Source: Streptomyces sp. NBC_01463 (GTDB taxonomy: Bacteria > Actinomycetota > Actinomycetes > Streptomycetales > Streptomycetaceae). Taken from it: 64,000 nt of DNA. How positions within the stretch are numbered: the stretch's first letter is position 1; each line of letters begins with the position of its first letter. The position numbers and the translations under genes are program-made. The stretch covers positions 2,666,001-2,730,000 of the forward strand of contig CP109468.1 of assembly GCA_036227345.1 (NCBI GenBank), in the 5' to 3' direction. The notes beneath the pieces were generated by a model. It saw nothing but the letters and a program-made list of their open reading frames with translations, did not search any database and was not told the origin of the DNA. This document shows positions 9,852-19,574 of this stretch, in pieces.

Positions 9852-10379
9852 CTATGCCGTGCGGTCGAGAGCGCGCAGCGACCGGTCGGTGATCGAGCGC
9901 GCGCCACGTCCTATGGCGATGGTGCCGGACTGGACGAGCTCCTTGATGCCGAACTGCTCCAGCATCTTGAGCATCGCCTCCAGCTTGTCGGCGCCGCCGG
10001 TCGCCTCGATCGTGACGGCCTCCGGGGAGACGTCCACGGTCTTGGCGCGGAACAGCTGGACGATCTCGACGATCTGGGAGCGGGTCTCGTTGTCGGCGCG
10101 GACCTTCACCAGGACGAGCTCACGCTGGATCGCAGCGGACGGCTCGAGTTCGACGATCTTCAGGACGTTGACCAGCTTGTTGAGCTGCTTGGTGACCTGC
10201 TCCAGGGGCAGGTCGTCGACATTCACGACGATGGTGATGCGGGAGATGTCGGGGTGTTCGGTGGTACCGACCGCGAGCGAGTCGATGTTGAAGCCGCGGC
10301 GGGAGAACAGGGCCGTGATCCGGGCGAGGACACCGGGCTTGTTCTCGACCAGGACGGAGAGCGTGTGCTTGGTGGACAT
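9852..10379 (-). CDS. ilvN: acetolactate synthase small (regulatory) subunit
   Basis: Regulatory subunit that activates IlvB and confers valine feedback inhibition. 175 residues: N-terminal ACT domain (HTLSVLVENKPGVLARITAL and RRGFNIDSLAVG) and the C-terminal ALS_ss_C domain (RELVLVKVRADNETRSQIVE). The start MSTKHTLS at 10379 is the family start. It lies 23 bp after ilvB and is probably cotranscribed with it. Confidence 0.97.
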   Translation of the reverse strand: MSTKHTLSVLVENKPGVLARITALFSRRGFNIDSLAVGTTEHPDISRITIVVNVDDLPLEQVTKQLNKLVNVLKIVELEPSAAIQRELVLVKVRADNETRSQIVEIVQLFRAKTVDVSPEAVTIEATGGADKLEAMLKMLEQFGIKELVQSGTIAIGRGARSITDRSLRALDRTA

Positions 10380-10402
10380 GGAAGTCGGTCTCTCTCTGTC
10401 TC

Positions 10403-12253
10403 TCAGTCGTCTTCGTTGTCGCCGAAGTCGGGACGGACGCCGCGGGCTGCCATGACCTCGTCGTTCGAGGTGCCGGCGGCGACCATCGGCCACACCATGG
10501 CGTCCTCGTGGACGATGAAGTCGATGACGACCGGGCGGTCGTTGATCGAGTTGGCCTCGGCGATGACCTTGTCCAGGTCGGCCGGGTCCTCGCAGCGGAT
10601 CGCGTAGCAGCCCATGGCCTCGGACAGCTTGACGAAGTCGGGCACCCGGGTGCCCTTCGCCGCGTTGCCGTCGGTGTCGGCGCCGGAGTGCAGCACGGTG
10701 TTGGAGTACCGCTGGTTGTAGAACAGGGTCTGCCACTGGCGGACCATCCCGAGTGCGCCGTTGTTGATGATGGCGACCTTGATCGGGATGTTGTTGAGCG
10801 CGCAGGTGGTGAGTTCCTGATTGGTCATCTGGAAGCAGCCGTCGCCGTCGATCGCCCAGACCGTGCGGTCCGGCATGCCGGCCTTGGCGCCCATCGCGGC
10901 CGGGACCGCGTAGCCCATCGTGCCCGCGCCGCCGGAGTTCAGCCAGGTGGCGGGCTGCTCGTACTTGATGAAGTGCGAGGCCCACATCTGGTGCTGGCCG
11001 ACGCCCGCCGCGAAGATCGTGTCCGGCGGGGCCAGTTCACCGACGCGCTGGATGACCTGCTGCGGCGAGAGGCTGCCGTCCTCCGGCAGGTCGTAGCCGA
11101 CCGGGTAGGTGTCGCGCCACCGGTTGAGGTCCTTCCACCAGGCGGCGTAGTCGCCCGTGTGGCCCTCGGTGTGCTCGGCCTGGACCGCCTGGACGAGGTC
11201 GGCGATGACCTCGCGGGCGTCACCGACGATCGGGACGTCGGCCGCGCGGTTCTTGCCGATCTCCGCCGGGTCGATGTCGGCGTGGACGATCTTGGCGTAC
11301 GGCGCGAAGCTGTCCAGCTTGCCGGTGACCCGGTCGTCGAAGCGGGCGCCGAGGGCGACGATCAGGTCGGCCTTCTGCAGCGCGGTGACGGCGGTGACCG
11401 CACCGTGCATACCGGGCATTCCCACGTGCAGCGGGTGGCTGTCGGGGAAGGAGCCGAGCGCCATCAGGGTGGTGGTGACGGGCGCTCCGGTCAGCTCGGC
11501 CAGCACCTTGAGTTCGGCGGTGGCCCCGGCCTTCATGACGCCGCCGCCCACATACAGGACCGGGCGCTTGGCCTGGGTGATGAGCTTGGCGGCCTCGCGG
11601 ATCTGCTTGGCGTGCGGCTTGGTCACCGGGCGGTAGCCCGGCAGGTCCATCACCGGCGGCCAGCTGAAGGTGGTCTTCGCCTGGAGCGCGTCCTTGGCGA
11701 TGTCGACCAGGACGGGTCCCGGACGGCCGGAGGAGGCGATGTGGAAGGCCTCGGCGATCGTGTGCGGGATGTCCTCGGCCTTGGTGACCAGGAAGTTGTG
11801 CTTGGTGACCGGCATCGTGATGCCGCAGATGTCGGCTTCCTGGAAGGCGTCGGTGCCGATGGCGGCGGAGGCCACCTGGCCGGTGATCGCGACGATCGGC
11901 ACCGAGTCCAGGTACGCGTCGGCGATCGGGGTGACCAGGTTGGTGGCGCCCGGGCCGCTGGTGGCCATGCAGACGCCGACCTTGCCGGTGGCCTGTGCGT
12001 AGCCGGTGGCCGCGTGGCCCGCGCCCTGCTCGTGGCGGACCAGCACGTGACGGACCCGCTGCGAGTCCATCATCGGGTCGTACGCCGGAAGGATGGCGCC
12101 GCCGGGAATGCCGAATACCGTGTCGGCCCCCACCTCCTCGAGGGAGCGGATGAGGGACTGCGCACCCGTGACGTGCTCAACGGTGGCGGTGGACGATCCG
12201 CCGTTACGGGCCCGCGGCTGGGGATGGTGGGCCCCGGTGGCCTGCTCGGTCAT
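10403..12253 (-). CDS. ilvB: acetolactate synthase large (catalytic) subunit
   Basis: ThDP-dependent condensation of pyruvate with pyruvate or 2-ketobutyrate, the committed step of branched-chain amino acid synthesis. 616 residues with the activating glutamate in [14 protein letters not shown], the FAD-binding middle domain, and the ThDP motif [14 protein letters not shown] ending in [10 protein letters not shown]. The frame extends upstream through the leader, but the real start is ATG 12253 ([12 protein letters not shown]), with GAGAAGAG about 6-9 nt before it; ATG 12259 is an in-frame alternative. It is preceded by a leader peptide and an intrinsic terminator, so expression should respond to charged Ile/Leu/Val tRNA. 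Confidence 0.96.
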   Translation of the reverse strand: MTEQATGAHHPQPRARNGGSSTATVEHVTGAQSLIRSLEEVGADTVFGIPGGAILPAYDPMMDSQRVRHVLVRHEQGAGHAATGYAQATGKVGVCMATSGPGATNLVTPIADAYLDSVPIVAITGQVASAAIGTDAFQEADICGITMPVTKHNFLVTKAEDIPHTIAEAFHIASSGRPGPVLVDIAKDALQAKTTFSWPPVMDLPGYRPVTKPHAKQIREAAKLITQAKRPVLYVGGGVMKAGATAELKVLAELTGAPVTTTLMALGSFPDSHPLHVGMPGMHGAVTAVTALQKADLIVALGARFDDRVTGKLDSFAPYAKIVHADIDPAEIGKNRAADVPIVGDAREVIADLVQAVQAEHTEGHTGDYAAWWKDLNRWRDTYPVGYDLPEDGSLSPQQVIQRVGELAPPDTIFAAGVGQHQMWASHFIKYEQPATWLNSGGAGTMGYAVPAAMGAKAGMPDRTVWAIDGDGCFQMTNQELTTCALNNIPIKVAIINNGALGMVRQWQTLFYNQRYSNTVLHSGADTDGNAAKGTRVPDFVKLSEAMGCYAIRCEDPADLDKVIAEANSINDRPVVIDFIVHEDAMVWPMVAAGTSNDEVMAARGVRPDFGDNEDD

Positions 12254-12323
12254 CGGCATTCTCTTCTCGAAGCTGAGGGTTTTTGCGAGTGTTTTGCGAT
12301 GGTTTGCGTGGTGCCGGTGCAAC

Positions 12324-12357
12324 AAAAAACCCCTCGTGCCGTGAGGCAAGCGAGGGG
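12324..12357 (-). terminator. ilvB attenuator (Rho-independent terminator)
   Basis: In the transcript sense this is CCCCTCG, an inner arm TGCC/GGCA, then CGAGGGG followed immediately by six U residues. T-runs after hairpins are rare in this genome. It lies between the leader peptide stop and ilvB, where a transcription attenuator belongs. Confidence 0.9.
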
Positions 12358-12375
12358 AGCGCGCCGGTGCGGTCT

Positions 12376-12400
12376 GCAGAGTGTCATCGAGGAACTCTGC
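12376..12400 (-). promoter_or_regulatory. upstream hairpin of the ilvB attenuator (pause/antiterminator arm)
   Basis: GCAGAGT and ACTCTGC arms (12376-12382, 12394-12400) with an 11-nt loop begin 1 nt after the leader-peptide stop and precede the terminator hairpin. The position fits the 1:2 pause or competing structure of a peptide attenuator. The exact alternative pairing was not computed. Confidence 0.6.
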
Positions 12401-12401
12401 T

Positions 12402-12443
12402 TCAGCCGACGCGCTTTCCAAGTACGAGAATTCGGGTGCGCAT
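12402..12443 (-). CDS. ilvB leader peptide
   Basis: A 13-codon frame reading [13 protein letters not shown], stop TGA, with GAGAGAGGG about 8 nt upstream of its ATG. Five of the 13 residues are Ile, Leu or Val, four of them consecutive (ILVL). It is followed by a pause hairpin and a U-tailed terminator before ilvB. This is the classic layout in which ribosome stalling at Ile/Leu/Val codons prevents terminator formation. Similar ilvB leaders are described for actinobacteria. Confidence 0.9.
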   Translation of the reverse strand: MRTRILVLGKRVG

Positions 12444-12476
12444 GGCATTGACCCTCTCTCCGACGCACTCGGCGTG

Positions 12477-15407
12477 TCAAGTGGGTGGGACGGGCGTCTC
12501 AGCATGTGATCCGGTGAGCAGCGGAATCGAGCCGCCCGCCAGGACCGGCTGAGCGGCCGGGGAACCGGGCACCGGGAACTCGCCCCGGACCAGGGCGCGG
12601 CGCAGCCGGTACTCGTCCAGCGGCCCGGAGAAGGCCATGCCCTGGCCGTGCGTACAGCCCATGGCGCGCAGCGCGAGGACCTGTTCCGGGACGTCGACGC
12701 CGTCGGCCACGGACTGCATGCCGAGATCGCAGGCGATCCGCAGCAGCCCGCTGGTGATCTTGTGCAGCCGGGCGGACTCGACGACGCCCTCGACCAGTCC
12801 GCGGTCCAGTTTCAGTACGTCGATGGGGAGCCGGCGCAGGGCGTTGATCGCGGCGTACCCACTGCCGAAGCCGTCGAGCGCGATGCGTACACCGAGCCTC
12901 CGCAGGGCGACCAGGCGCTGCTCCAGCTCGTCGAAGGAGACCCGGGGGTCGCTGTCGGCGACCTCGATCATCAGCGCCCCGGACGGCAGCCCGTACCGGG
13001 TCAGCAAGGCCTCGACGGAGCCGAACGGGAGGCCCTTGTCGAGCAGCCGGCGAGCGGAGAGCCGGACGGCGACGGAGACCTGATGACCGGCCCTGGACCG
13101 GTCAGCGGCCTGCTCCACGGCCTCTTCCAGGAGCCAGCGGCCCAGCTCCGCGGTGCGGTCGCTGTCCTCGGCCACGCGGAGGAATTCGGCGGGTGTGAAC
13201 AGGATGCCCTGCGCGGAGCGCCACCGGGCCTGTGCGGCGACGGCGGCGACGGTGCCCGTGGCCAGGTGCACCACGGGCTGGTGGAGCAGCGCGAACTCGC
13301 CGTCGCGCAGGGCGGTGCGCAGCCGGGCCGCCAGCTCGGTGCGGCGCACCACCTCGGCCTGCATCTGCGGGGCGTACAGCTCGACGCGGTCCTTGCCGCC
13401 CGCCTTGGCGCGGTACATGGCGAGGTCGGCGTTGCGCATGAGGTCGTTGGGGGTGATGCCGGGCTCGGCGAAGGCGACGCCGATGGAGGCGGTGACCCGG
13501 ACCTCGCCGGCGCCGATCCGGTAGGGCTGGGAGAGCGTGAGGCGCAGCCGGTCGGCGATCTCGTGGACCTGGTACTCGCGGGCCGTCTGGTCGCGCCCGC
13601 CGTCGCCGACGATGAGGGCGGCGAACTCGTCCCCGCCGAGGCGGGCCGCCGTGTCCCCCGTCCGCACGGAGTCCTGGAGGCGGCGGGCGGCCTGGATCAG
13701 GAGTTCGTCGCCGGCCTGGTGGCCGAGGCGGTCGTTGGCCGCCTTGAAGCCGTCGAGGTCGATGAAGAGGACGGCGGTGCCCGCGTCCCCCGCCCGGCGG
13801 CCGCCGAGCCCCTGGCGGACCCGGTCGGTGAACAGCGCCCGGTTGGGCAGGTCGGTGAGCGGGTCGTGCTCCGCGTTGTGCTGCAACTGGGCCTGGAGCC
13901 TGACCCGTTCGGTCACGTCCCGGCTGTTGAGGATCAGGCCGCCCTGGTGGCGGTTGACGGTGGACTCGACGTTCAGCCAGTCGCCGGTGCCGGAGCGGAA
14001 GCGGCACTCGATGCGGGTGGTGGGTTCCTCGCCGGGCGGGGCGGCGAGGAACCGCCGCACTTCGTGGACCACCCGCCCCAGGTCCTCGGGATGGATGATG
14101 GAGGCGAGCTCGGCACCGATGAGGTCGTCGGCCTCGCGCCCGTAGACACCGGAGGCGGCGGGACTGACGTAGCGGAGTATGCCGGTCGGTGCGGCGATCA
14201 TGATGACGTCGCTGGAGCCCTGCACCAGGGAGCGGAAGTGGTTCTCCTTCTGCGCCAGTTCCTGGGTGAGGGCGATGTTGTCCACGAGCATGATGCCCTG
14301 CCGGACGACCAGGGCGAGCACCACCGTGCACCCGGTGAAGACCACGACGCGGTCCACCCGGCGGCCCTCGATGACGTTGTAGAGGATGCCCAGGGTGCAG
14401 ACGGCGGCGGCGAGATACGGCGTCAGCGCGGCCAGCGAACCGGCGATGGGGCGGGACACGGACCGCTGCCCGTCCCCGCTCACGGCCTCCCCCTCCCGGC
14501 CGGCGCCCCAGGGGGCGTACGCGAGGAGCAGCGACCCGGCGAACCAGCCGGCGTCGAGCAACTGGCCGGAGTGGTAGGTCTGGCGCAGCAGCGGCGAGGT
14601 GAACAGGGCGTCGCACAGGACCGTGAGGGCGAGTGCGGCGATGGCGGTGTTCACCGCGGCGCGGTTGACGTTGGAGCGGCGGAAGTGCAGCGCCAGGACC
14701 ATGGAGACGAGCACGATGTCGAGCAGCGGATAGGCCAGCGAGAGGGCCGCGCGGGCGACGCTGGCACCCTCGACGTCCGCCATGTGCGCGGTGTGGGCGA
14801 GGGCGAGGCTCCAGGAGAGCGTGAGGAGCGATCCGCCGATCAGCCAGGAGTCGAGGACCAGACAGACCCAGCCGGCCCGGGTGACGGGTCGCTTGGCGAG
14901 AACGAGCAGGCCCACGATGGCGGGCGGGGCGAAGCAGAGGAAGAACACGTCGGCGAGGGAGGGGCTGGGCACCGGGACCTCCCGCACGACCTCGTACCAG
15001 CCCCACACCCCGTTGCCCCCCGCGGCCATCAGCGAGGAGGCGGAGAACAGCAGCCAGGCGGGCCGGAACCTGTTGTCCGCGGAGCGGGCGAACAGGAAGC
15101 AGGAGACGGCGGCGACCAGGGCGGCGGCGCTCAGCCCGAAGTCCCCCATGAACAGCGCGAGTCGGGCCGATCCCCAGCCCGTGGCGGCACCCACCCCGTA
15201 TCCGGCGCAGACGAGTCCGAGGAAGACCTGCGGGACCAGCGCGGGCGCCGGGCCCATGGCCGGCCGAGGGGCCACGACCGCTCCGCGGGTGCTCGCCGGG
15301 GCGCTCACCGGGGCGCCCCGGACGTCGCCTGCCGGCTGCGGCGCCGGCGCGCGGGACGCACCGGCGGCCGCCGCCGGCCACCTGGTCGTGTCGGATCGTT
15401 CACCCAT
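12477..15407 (-). CDS. cdgC: membrane GGDEF protein with degenerate EAL domain (CdgC-like)
   Basis: About 976 residues: a multi-pass membrane region (roughly residues 60-370), a PAS domain ([20 protein letters not shown]), a GGDEF domain and a C-terminal EAL-type domain. The GGDEF motif is intact ([12 protein letters not shown]), with an RTGD inhibitory I-site five residues before it, so cyclic-di-GMP synthesis with product feedback is expected. The EAL domain has lost key residues: the EAL triplet reads AAQ, the usual NLS is RLS, DDFG is DGFG, and AEGVE is ADGVD. It is probably inactive as a phosphodiesterase. Position beside ilvB matches the gene I recall as cdgC of Streptomyces. Start ATG 15407 is uncertain; the frame is open to 15563 and ATG 15524 is possible. 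Confidence 0.85.
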   Translation of the reverse strand: MGERSDTTRWPAAAAGASRAPAPQPAGDVRGAPVSAPASTRGAVVAPRPAMGPAPALVPQVFLGLVCAGYGVGAATGWGSARLALFMGDFGLSAAALVAAVSCFLFARSADNRFRPAWLLFSASSLMAAGGNGVWGWYEVVREVPVPSPSLADVFFLCFAPPAIVGLLVLAKRPVTRAGWVCLVLDSWLIGGSLLTLSWSLALAHTAHMADVEGASVARAALSLAYPLLDIVLVSMVLALHFRRSNVNRAAVNTAIAALALTVLCDALFTSPLLRQTYHSGQLLDAGWFAGSLLLAYAPWGAGREGEAVSGDGQRSVSRPIAGSLAALTPYLAAAVCTLGILYNVIEGRRVDRVVVFTGCTVVLALVVRQGIMLVDNIALTQELAQKENHFRSLVQGSSDVIMIAAPTGILRYVSPAASGVYGREADDLIGAELASIIHPEDLGRVVHEVRRFLAAPPGEEPTTRIECRFRSGTGDWLNVESTVNRHQGGLILNSRDVTERVRLQAQLQHNAEHDPLTDLPNRALFTDRVRQGLGGRRAGDAGTAVLFIDLDGFKAANDRLGHQAGDELLIQAARRLQDSVRTGDTAARLGGDEFAALIVGDGGRDQTAREYQVHEIADRLRLTLSQPYRIGAGEVRVTASIGVAFAEPGITPNDLMRNADLAMYRAKAGGKDRVELYAPQMQAEVVRRTELAARLRTALRDGEFALLHQPVVHLATGTVAAVAAQARWRSAQGILFTPAEFLRVAEDSDRTAELGRWLLEEAVEQAADRSRAGHQVSVAVRLSARRLLDKGLPFGSVEALLTRYGLPSGALMIEVADSDPRVSFDELEQRLVALRRLGVRIALDGFGSGYAAINALRRLPIDVLKLDRGLVEGVVESARLHKITSGLLRIACDLGMQSVADGVDVPEQVLALRAMGCTHGQGMAFSGPLDEYRLRRALVRGEFPVPGSPAAQPVLAGGSIPLLTGSHAETPVPPT

Positions 15408-15593
15408 CGGCCGTACATCGCCCGTCGCCCCCCTCGCGTGTGGCTTCCTCCCCGGCGCCGCCCCTGCCACGGCGCAGCACCCCTTTCGGGACGATACACC
15501 AGACTCGTCACACAGGGACATAGTTCCTCTACTCTCCGTGACGACCTGCGGAGTTGTCGCCACGGAGGGGGACGGAGCGTGTCCGCAGCGTGT

Positions 15594-16556
15594 TCAGCCG
15601 GTGGTGCGAACGACGTTGTGCACCTGCTCCCCCGCGGCGAAACGGCTGACCTGTCCGGCGATCAGACGCTTGGCGCGCGGCAGGAACGCCGAGGTGCTGC
15701 CGCCGACGTGCGGGGTGATCAGGACGTTCGGAGCATGCCAGAGGGCATGGCCGGAAGGGAGCGGTTCCGGGTCGGTGACATCGAGCGCGGCACGCAGCCG
15801 GCCGGACTCGAGTTCGGACAACAGGGCCTTGGTGTCGACGACTCCGCCGCGGGCCACGTTCACCAGCAGCGCCCCGTCGGGCATCGCGGCGAGGAAGTCC
15901 GCGCCGACCAGCCCCTGCGTGGACGGGTTCAGCGGGGTGGACAGAATGACGATGTCGGCCTCGGGCAGCAGCGCGGGCAGGTCGTCGAGTGTGTGTACGG
16001 GGCCGCGTGCGGTTGTCCGCGCGGAGCGCGCGACGCGCGCCACCCGCGCGCACTCGAAGGGCGCGAGCCGGTCCTCGATGGCCGAGCCGATCGATCCGTA
16101 CCCGACGATCAGCACGGACTTGTCGGCGAGCGCCGGGTAGAAGCCGGACCGCCACTCCTCCTTGTCCTGGCCGTGCACGAACCCGGGGAAGCCGCGCAGC
16201 GAGGCGAGGATCAGCGCGAGGGTGAGCTCGGCGGTGGACGCCTCGTGCACCCCCTTGGCGTTGCACAACTGCACGCCCGCGGGCAGCAGGCCGAGCCCCG
16301 GCTCCACGTGGTCGATGCCCGCGGACAGCGTCTGCACGACCCGGACCCCGCTCATGTCGCCGAGCGGACGGACCGCGATCCGGGGCCCCTTCATGTAGGG
16401 GACGACGTAGAAGGCGCAGTGCGCGGGGTCGGCGGGGTAGTCCTGGGCACCGTCCCACAGACGGTAGTTGAGGCCCTCGGGAAGTCCCTCGATCTCGTCG
16501 GCCGGAATGGGCAGCCAGACGTCGGGGACCGTGGCGGAATGCGTGGTGGAAGTCAT
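15594..16556 (-). CDS. D-2-hydroxyacid dehydrogenase family protein
   Basis: 320 residues of the NAD(P)-dependent D-isomer 2-hydroxyacid dehydrogenase fold, cytosolic. The nucleotide site reads VLIVGYGSIGSAIEDRL. The catalytic Arg is in VNVARGGVVDTKAL, the Glu in DVTDPEPLPSGH and the His in VLITPHVGGST, so the active site is complete. Substrate is unknown; a 2-keto acid reductase role is generic. ATG 16556 begins MTSTTHSATVPDVWLPIP. It diverges from the aldo/keto reductase gene across about 77 bp. Confidence 0.88.
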   Translation of the reverse strand: MTSTTHSATVPDVWLPIPADEIEGLPEGLNYRLWDGAQDYPADPAHCAFYVVPYMKGPRIAVRPLGDMSGVRVVQTLSAGIDHVEPGLGLLPAGVQLCNAKGVHEASTAELTLALILASLRGFPGFVHGQDKEEWRSGFYPALADKSVLIVGYGSIGSAIEDRLAPFECARVARVARSARTTARGPVHTLDDLPALLPEADIVILSTPLNPSTQGLVGADFLAAMPDGALLVNVARGGVVDTKALLSELESGRLRAALDVTDPEPLPSGHALWHAPNVLITPHVGGSTSAFLPRAKRLIAGQVSRFAAGEQVHNVVRTTG

Positions 16557-16633
16557 GGTCAGGAGGCTATGCGAAGCCCGGCGGGGTGCAGAGGTTAGCT
16601 TTGGGGGTGCGGTGCGAGGGAGGGTTCGGGGAG

Positions 16634-17626
16634 TTGGAGCGCAGGAGTCTCGGTGCGGCGGCGCTCGCCGTGGGTGCGGTCGGTCTCGGCTGCATGCCGA
16701 TGAGCTGGGCGTACAGCGCCTCGCGGCAGCGTGGTGACGGTGCGCTGCGCGCGGTGCACGCGGCGCTCGACGCGGGCGTCGACCTGCTGGACACGGCCGA
16801 CATGTACGGCCCGTTCACCAATGAGCTGCTGGTGGGCCGGGCTCTGAAGGGGCGCCGGGAGCAGGCCTTCCTGTCCACCAAGTGCGGTCTGCTGGTGGGC
16901 GATCAGCACATCGTGGCCAACGGCCGCCCCGGCTATGTGCGACGGGCCTGCGACGCCTCGCTGCGGCGGCTGCAGACCGATGTGATCGATCTGTACCAGC
17001 TCCACCGGGCCGACCCCGAGGTGCCCGTCGAGGAGACGTGGGGCGCGATGGCCGAGCTGGTGAACGCGGGCAAGGTGCGGGCGCTCGGGCTGTGTGCGGT
17101 CGGTGCCAGGGCCGCTCGCCGGCCGGGGGCCCGGATGCACGACGAAACGATCCGGCAGCTGGAGCGGGTCCAGCAGGTCTTCCCGGTGAGCGCGGTGCAG
17201 GCGGAGCTCTCCGTGTGGTCGCCGCAGGCGCTGGAGGAGCTCGTTCCGTGGTGTACGGCGCGCGGGGTCGGGGTGCTGGCGGCGATGCCGCTGGGCAGCG
17301 GCTATCTGACGGGGACGCTCACTCCGGGGCAGGGATTCGAGCCGGCGGACCTGCGGGCCAGGCATCCGCGGTTCACCGCCGAGATGATGGCGGCGAACCA
17401 GCCGGTGGTGGTGGGGCTGCGGCGGATCGCCGAGCGGCACGGGGCGACGCCCGCACAGGTGGCGCTGGCCTGGGTGCTGCGGCAGGGGCCCCAGGTGGTT
17501 CCGGTGCCGGGGACCAAGCAGGAGCGCTGGGCGGTCGAGAACGCGGGAGCCGCCGCGCTGGCGCTGACGCCGCAGGACCTCGCGGAGATCGACCGGCTGC
17601 CGGCCGCGCGGGAGTCGTGGGACTGA
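16634..17626 (+). CDS. aldo/keto reductase
   Basis: 330 residues of a TIM-barrel NADPH oxidoreductase. The catalytic tetrad is present: Asp and Tyr in DLLDTADMYGPFT, Lys in FLSTKCGLL and His in LYQLHRADPEVPVEE. The C-terminal cofactor signature VVPVPGTKQERWAVENAGA is clear. I chose TTG 16634 (LERRSLGAAALAVGAVGLGC) because GAGGGAGGG lies about 8 nt upstream and homologues begin there; GTG 16607 and the farther 16586 are alternatives. Physiological substrate is unknown. Confidence 0.88.
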   Translation: MERRSLGAAALAVGAVGLGCMPMSWAYSASRQRGDGALRAVHAALDAGVDLLDTADMYGPFTNELLVGRALKGRREQAFLSTKCGLLVGDQHIVANGRPGYVRRACDASLRRLQTDVIDLYQLHRADPEVPVEETWGAMAELVNAGKVRALGLCAVGARAARRPGARMHDETIRQLERVQQVFPVSAVQAELSVWSPQALEELVPWCTARGVGVLAAMPLGSGYLTGTLTPGQGFEPADLRARHPRFTAEMMAANQPVVVGLRRIAERHGATPAQVALAWVLRQGPQVVPVPGTKQERWAVENAGAAALALTPQDLAEIDRLPAARESWD

Positions 17627-17762
17627 GCGCCCGGACACCGGCCGCCGGTCGTTGGCCGCTGCACATTGATCGCCGAGCGAGAAAGTCCGCGGGCATCGGG
17701 AACCCTGGGCCCGGCCGCGGTGTAAGAACAGTAGACAGGCGGCCGTCGAAGGGATCGGTGCT

Positions 17763-19034
17763 GTGCGCGGTGCGGTGTTCGGATCTGAGCAGGACCCGGT
17801 GGGGCGTCGTGCGACGCGTCGCGGAGGTGGCCGTGGTGCGCGGCGGGGTGCGGTGGCCGTGCTGGCGGCCGGCGCCCTGATGCTCACCGCGGGATGCTCC
17901 TCGCAGGAGGGTGCGGAGAGCACGGCGGGCCAGGGGGCGAGATCCCCGTCCGGCTCCCCGAGGACGACGGGCCCGGCCGGCTCGCCGTCCGCCCCGGCCT
18001 CGCGTCCCGCGGCGGACCTGCCGCCCGCGAAGGGCACGGTGAAGGTGGTGTCGACCCTCACGGAGGGCCTGAACTCCCCTTGGGGGCTCGCGGAGCTGCC
18101 GGACGGCGACCTGCTGGTGGGCTCGCGCGACAAGGGGACGATCACCCGGATCGACGCGAAGAGCGGGAAGAAGACCCTCCTGGGCACCGTGCCGGGGGTG
18201 GCCCCGGCCGGCGAGGGCGGCCTGCTGGGCATCGCGGTCTCCCCCACCTTCGGCACGGACCACCTGGTGTACGCGTACTTCACCACCGCTTCGGACAACC
18301 GCATCGCCCGCATGCTGTACGACGAGGACGGGACGACCCCCGGACAGCTGCTGGGCGCCCCGGACACGATCCTGCGGGGCATCCCGAAGGGCTCCATCCA
18401 CAACGGCGGACGGATCGCCTTCGGCCCGGACCACATGCTGTACGCGGGCACGGGCGAGACCGGGGACGACGGTCTGGCGCAGGACAAGAAGTCACTGGCC
18501 GGCAAGATCCTCCGGATGACCCCGGACGGCGAGCCGCTGCACGGCAATCCGCAGGCCGATTCCGTGGTGTATTCGTACGGTCACCGCAATGTGCAGGGCC
18601 TCGCCTGGGACGGGCACAAGCAGCTCTGGGCGGCAGAATTCGGCCAGGACACCTGGGACGAGCTGAACCGGATCGTGCCGGGCGGCAACTACGGCTGGCC
18701 GGAGGCCGAGGGCAAGGCCGGCGAGGCGGGGTTCCGTGATCCCGTGGCACAGTGGAAGACGTCCGAGGCGTCCCCGAGCGGCATCGCCTTCGTCAAGGGT
18801 TCGATCTGGATGGCCGGTCTGCGGGGTGAGCGGCTCTGGCGGATCCCGCTGTCCGGTACGGAGGACAAGGAACCTCTGGCGGCCCCCCAGTCGTTCCTGG
18901 AGGGGAAGTACGGCCGTCTGCGCACCGTGCTCGCGGCGGGCGGCAACAGACTCTGGCTCGTGACGAACGAGACGGACGGCCGCGGCTCACCGAAGCCGGG
19001 AGACGACAGGATCCTGGTGGCCGAGGTGAGCTAG
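17763..19034 (+). CDS. PQQ-type sugar (glucose/sorbosone) dehydrogenase lipoprotein
   Basis: 423 residues. A twin-arginine-rich N-terminus and lipobox (LMLTAGC, lipidated Cys near residue 45) indicate export and membrane anchoring, followed by a low-complexity Ser/Pro/Ala linker. The rest is the six-bladed soluble glucose dehydrogenase fold: NSPWGLAELPDGDLLVGSRD, GGLLGIAVSPTFGTDHLVYA, GRIAFGPDHMLYAGTGETGD, YSYGHRNVQGLAWDG and WDELNRIVPGGNYGWPEAEG. Such proteins oxidise sugars with pyrroloquinoline quinone. No PQQ biosynthesis gene is in view, so cofactor use is inferred from the family. Confidence 0.88.
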   Translation: MRGAVFGSEQDPVGRRATRRGGGRGARRGAVAVLAAGALMLTAGCSSQEGAESTAGQGARSPSGSPRTTGPAGSPSAPASRPAADLPPAKGTVKVVSTLTEGLNSPWGLAELPDGDLLVGSRDKGTITRIDAKSGKKTLLGTVPGVAPAGEGGLLGIAVSPTFGTDHLVYAYFTTASDNRIARMLYDEDGTTPGQLLGAPDTILRGIPKGSIHNGGRIAFGPDHMLYAGTGETGDDGLAQDKKSLAGKILRMTPDGEPLHGNPQADSVVYSYGHRNVQGLAWDGHKQLWAAEFGQDTWDELNRIVPGGNYGWPEAEGKAGEAGFRDPVAQWKTSEASPSGIAFVKGSIWMAGLRGERLWRIPLSGTEDKEPLAAPQSFLEGKYGRLRTVLAAGGNRLWLVTNETDGRGSPKPGDDRILVAEVS

Positions 19035-19062
19035 CGGCCCCAGGCGGAAGGGTGCGCGGCCC

Positions 19063-19287
19063 GTGTTCAATTTCTTCGAGGAACTCTTCGCACCCGGCCG
19101 CAAGCACACCGCCGAGGAGCAGAAGCGGCTGGAGCTGACCCGGGTGGACCTCGGTGTCGGGGACCCGGCGCGCGGCCCGATAGACCTCACATCGGGCAAG
19201 GTCGTGGTCCGCCGTCGCGACGGGGGCGGCGACGACGGTGACGGTGACGGCGGCGACTCCGAGGACACCGGGGCCGACGGGGCGTGA
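19063..19287 (+). CDS. small hypothetical protein (DUF6191-like)
   Basis: 74 residues starting at GTG 19063 (MFNFFEELFAPGRKHTAEEQ). The N-terminal half, through VDLGVGDPARGPIDLTSGKV, matches small proteins I recall as DUF6191, widespread in Streptomyces and of unknown function. The C-terminus is a disordered Asp/Gly tail. It lies 28 bp after the sugar dehydrogenase gene and may share its transcript. There is no signal peptide. Confidence 0.75.
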   Translation: MFNFFEELFAPGRKHTAEEQKRLELTRVDLGVGDPARGPIDLTSGKVVVRRRDGGGDDGDGDGGDSEDTGADGA

Positions 19288-19383
19288 CGCCGGGCCGGAC
19301 GAGGACCGGTCCGGTCCGGCGCGGGAGCGCGGCCCTAGGGCCTCTCGTTCGGATCATGCCGGGCTCGCGGGCCCCGGCACGCG

Positions 19384-19498
19384 CTCCCCCAAGCTCTCGG
19401 CTTCGCTCGAGCAGGGAGGGGCCCCCTCCCGCGTTGTCGTCGGTCGCCCATGCTCCTTCCCCAGGCTCTCGGCTTCGCTCGAGCAGGGGAGACCCCAT
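19384..19498. repeat. two copies of a Streptomyces-type intergenic repeat
   Basis: A 24-bp core (gctctcggcttcgctcgag plus caggg) occurs identically at 19392-19415 and 19465-19488, each flanked by C- and G-rich runs that can fold back. The pair fills the gap between convergent genes and may act as a bidirectional terminator. I recall this core as a dispersed intergenic element in Streptomyces. Confidence 0.75.
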
Positions 19499-19574
19499 CC
19501 GACTCCCTCCTCCGCCTTGCAGCCGCACGCACCGGACCCCGCTCCCTGATCCAGCCTGATCCAAACGAAAGACC

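Noticed and set aside
12452..12480. TTGACA overlapping the stop of the GGDEF gene as the ilvB -35 box
   Set aside because: The position 17 nt downstream reads AGAGGG, which is the leader peptide's ribosome site, not a -10; the promoter is probably further upstream.
12648..16598. Plus-strand open frame of over 1300 codons opposite the GGDEF gene and the hydroxyacid dehydrogenase
   Set aside because: It is antisense to two recognisable proteins, has low-complexity composition and matches no family; long shadow frames are expected at this GC content.
17698..17726. GGGAAC-N16-GTGTAA as an ECF sigma factor promoter before the sugar dehydrogenase
   Set aside because: The -35 half resembles an ECF element, but the -10 half does not match a known consensus; too weak to list.
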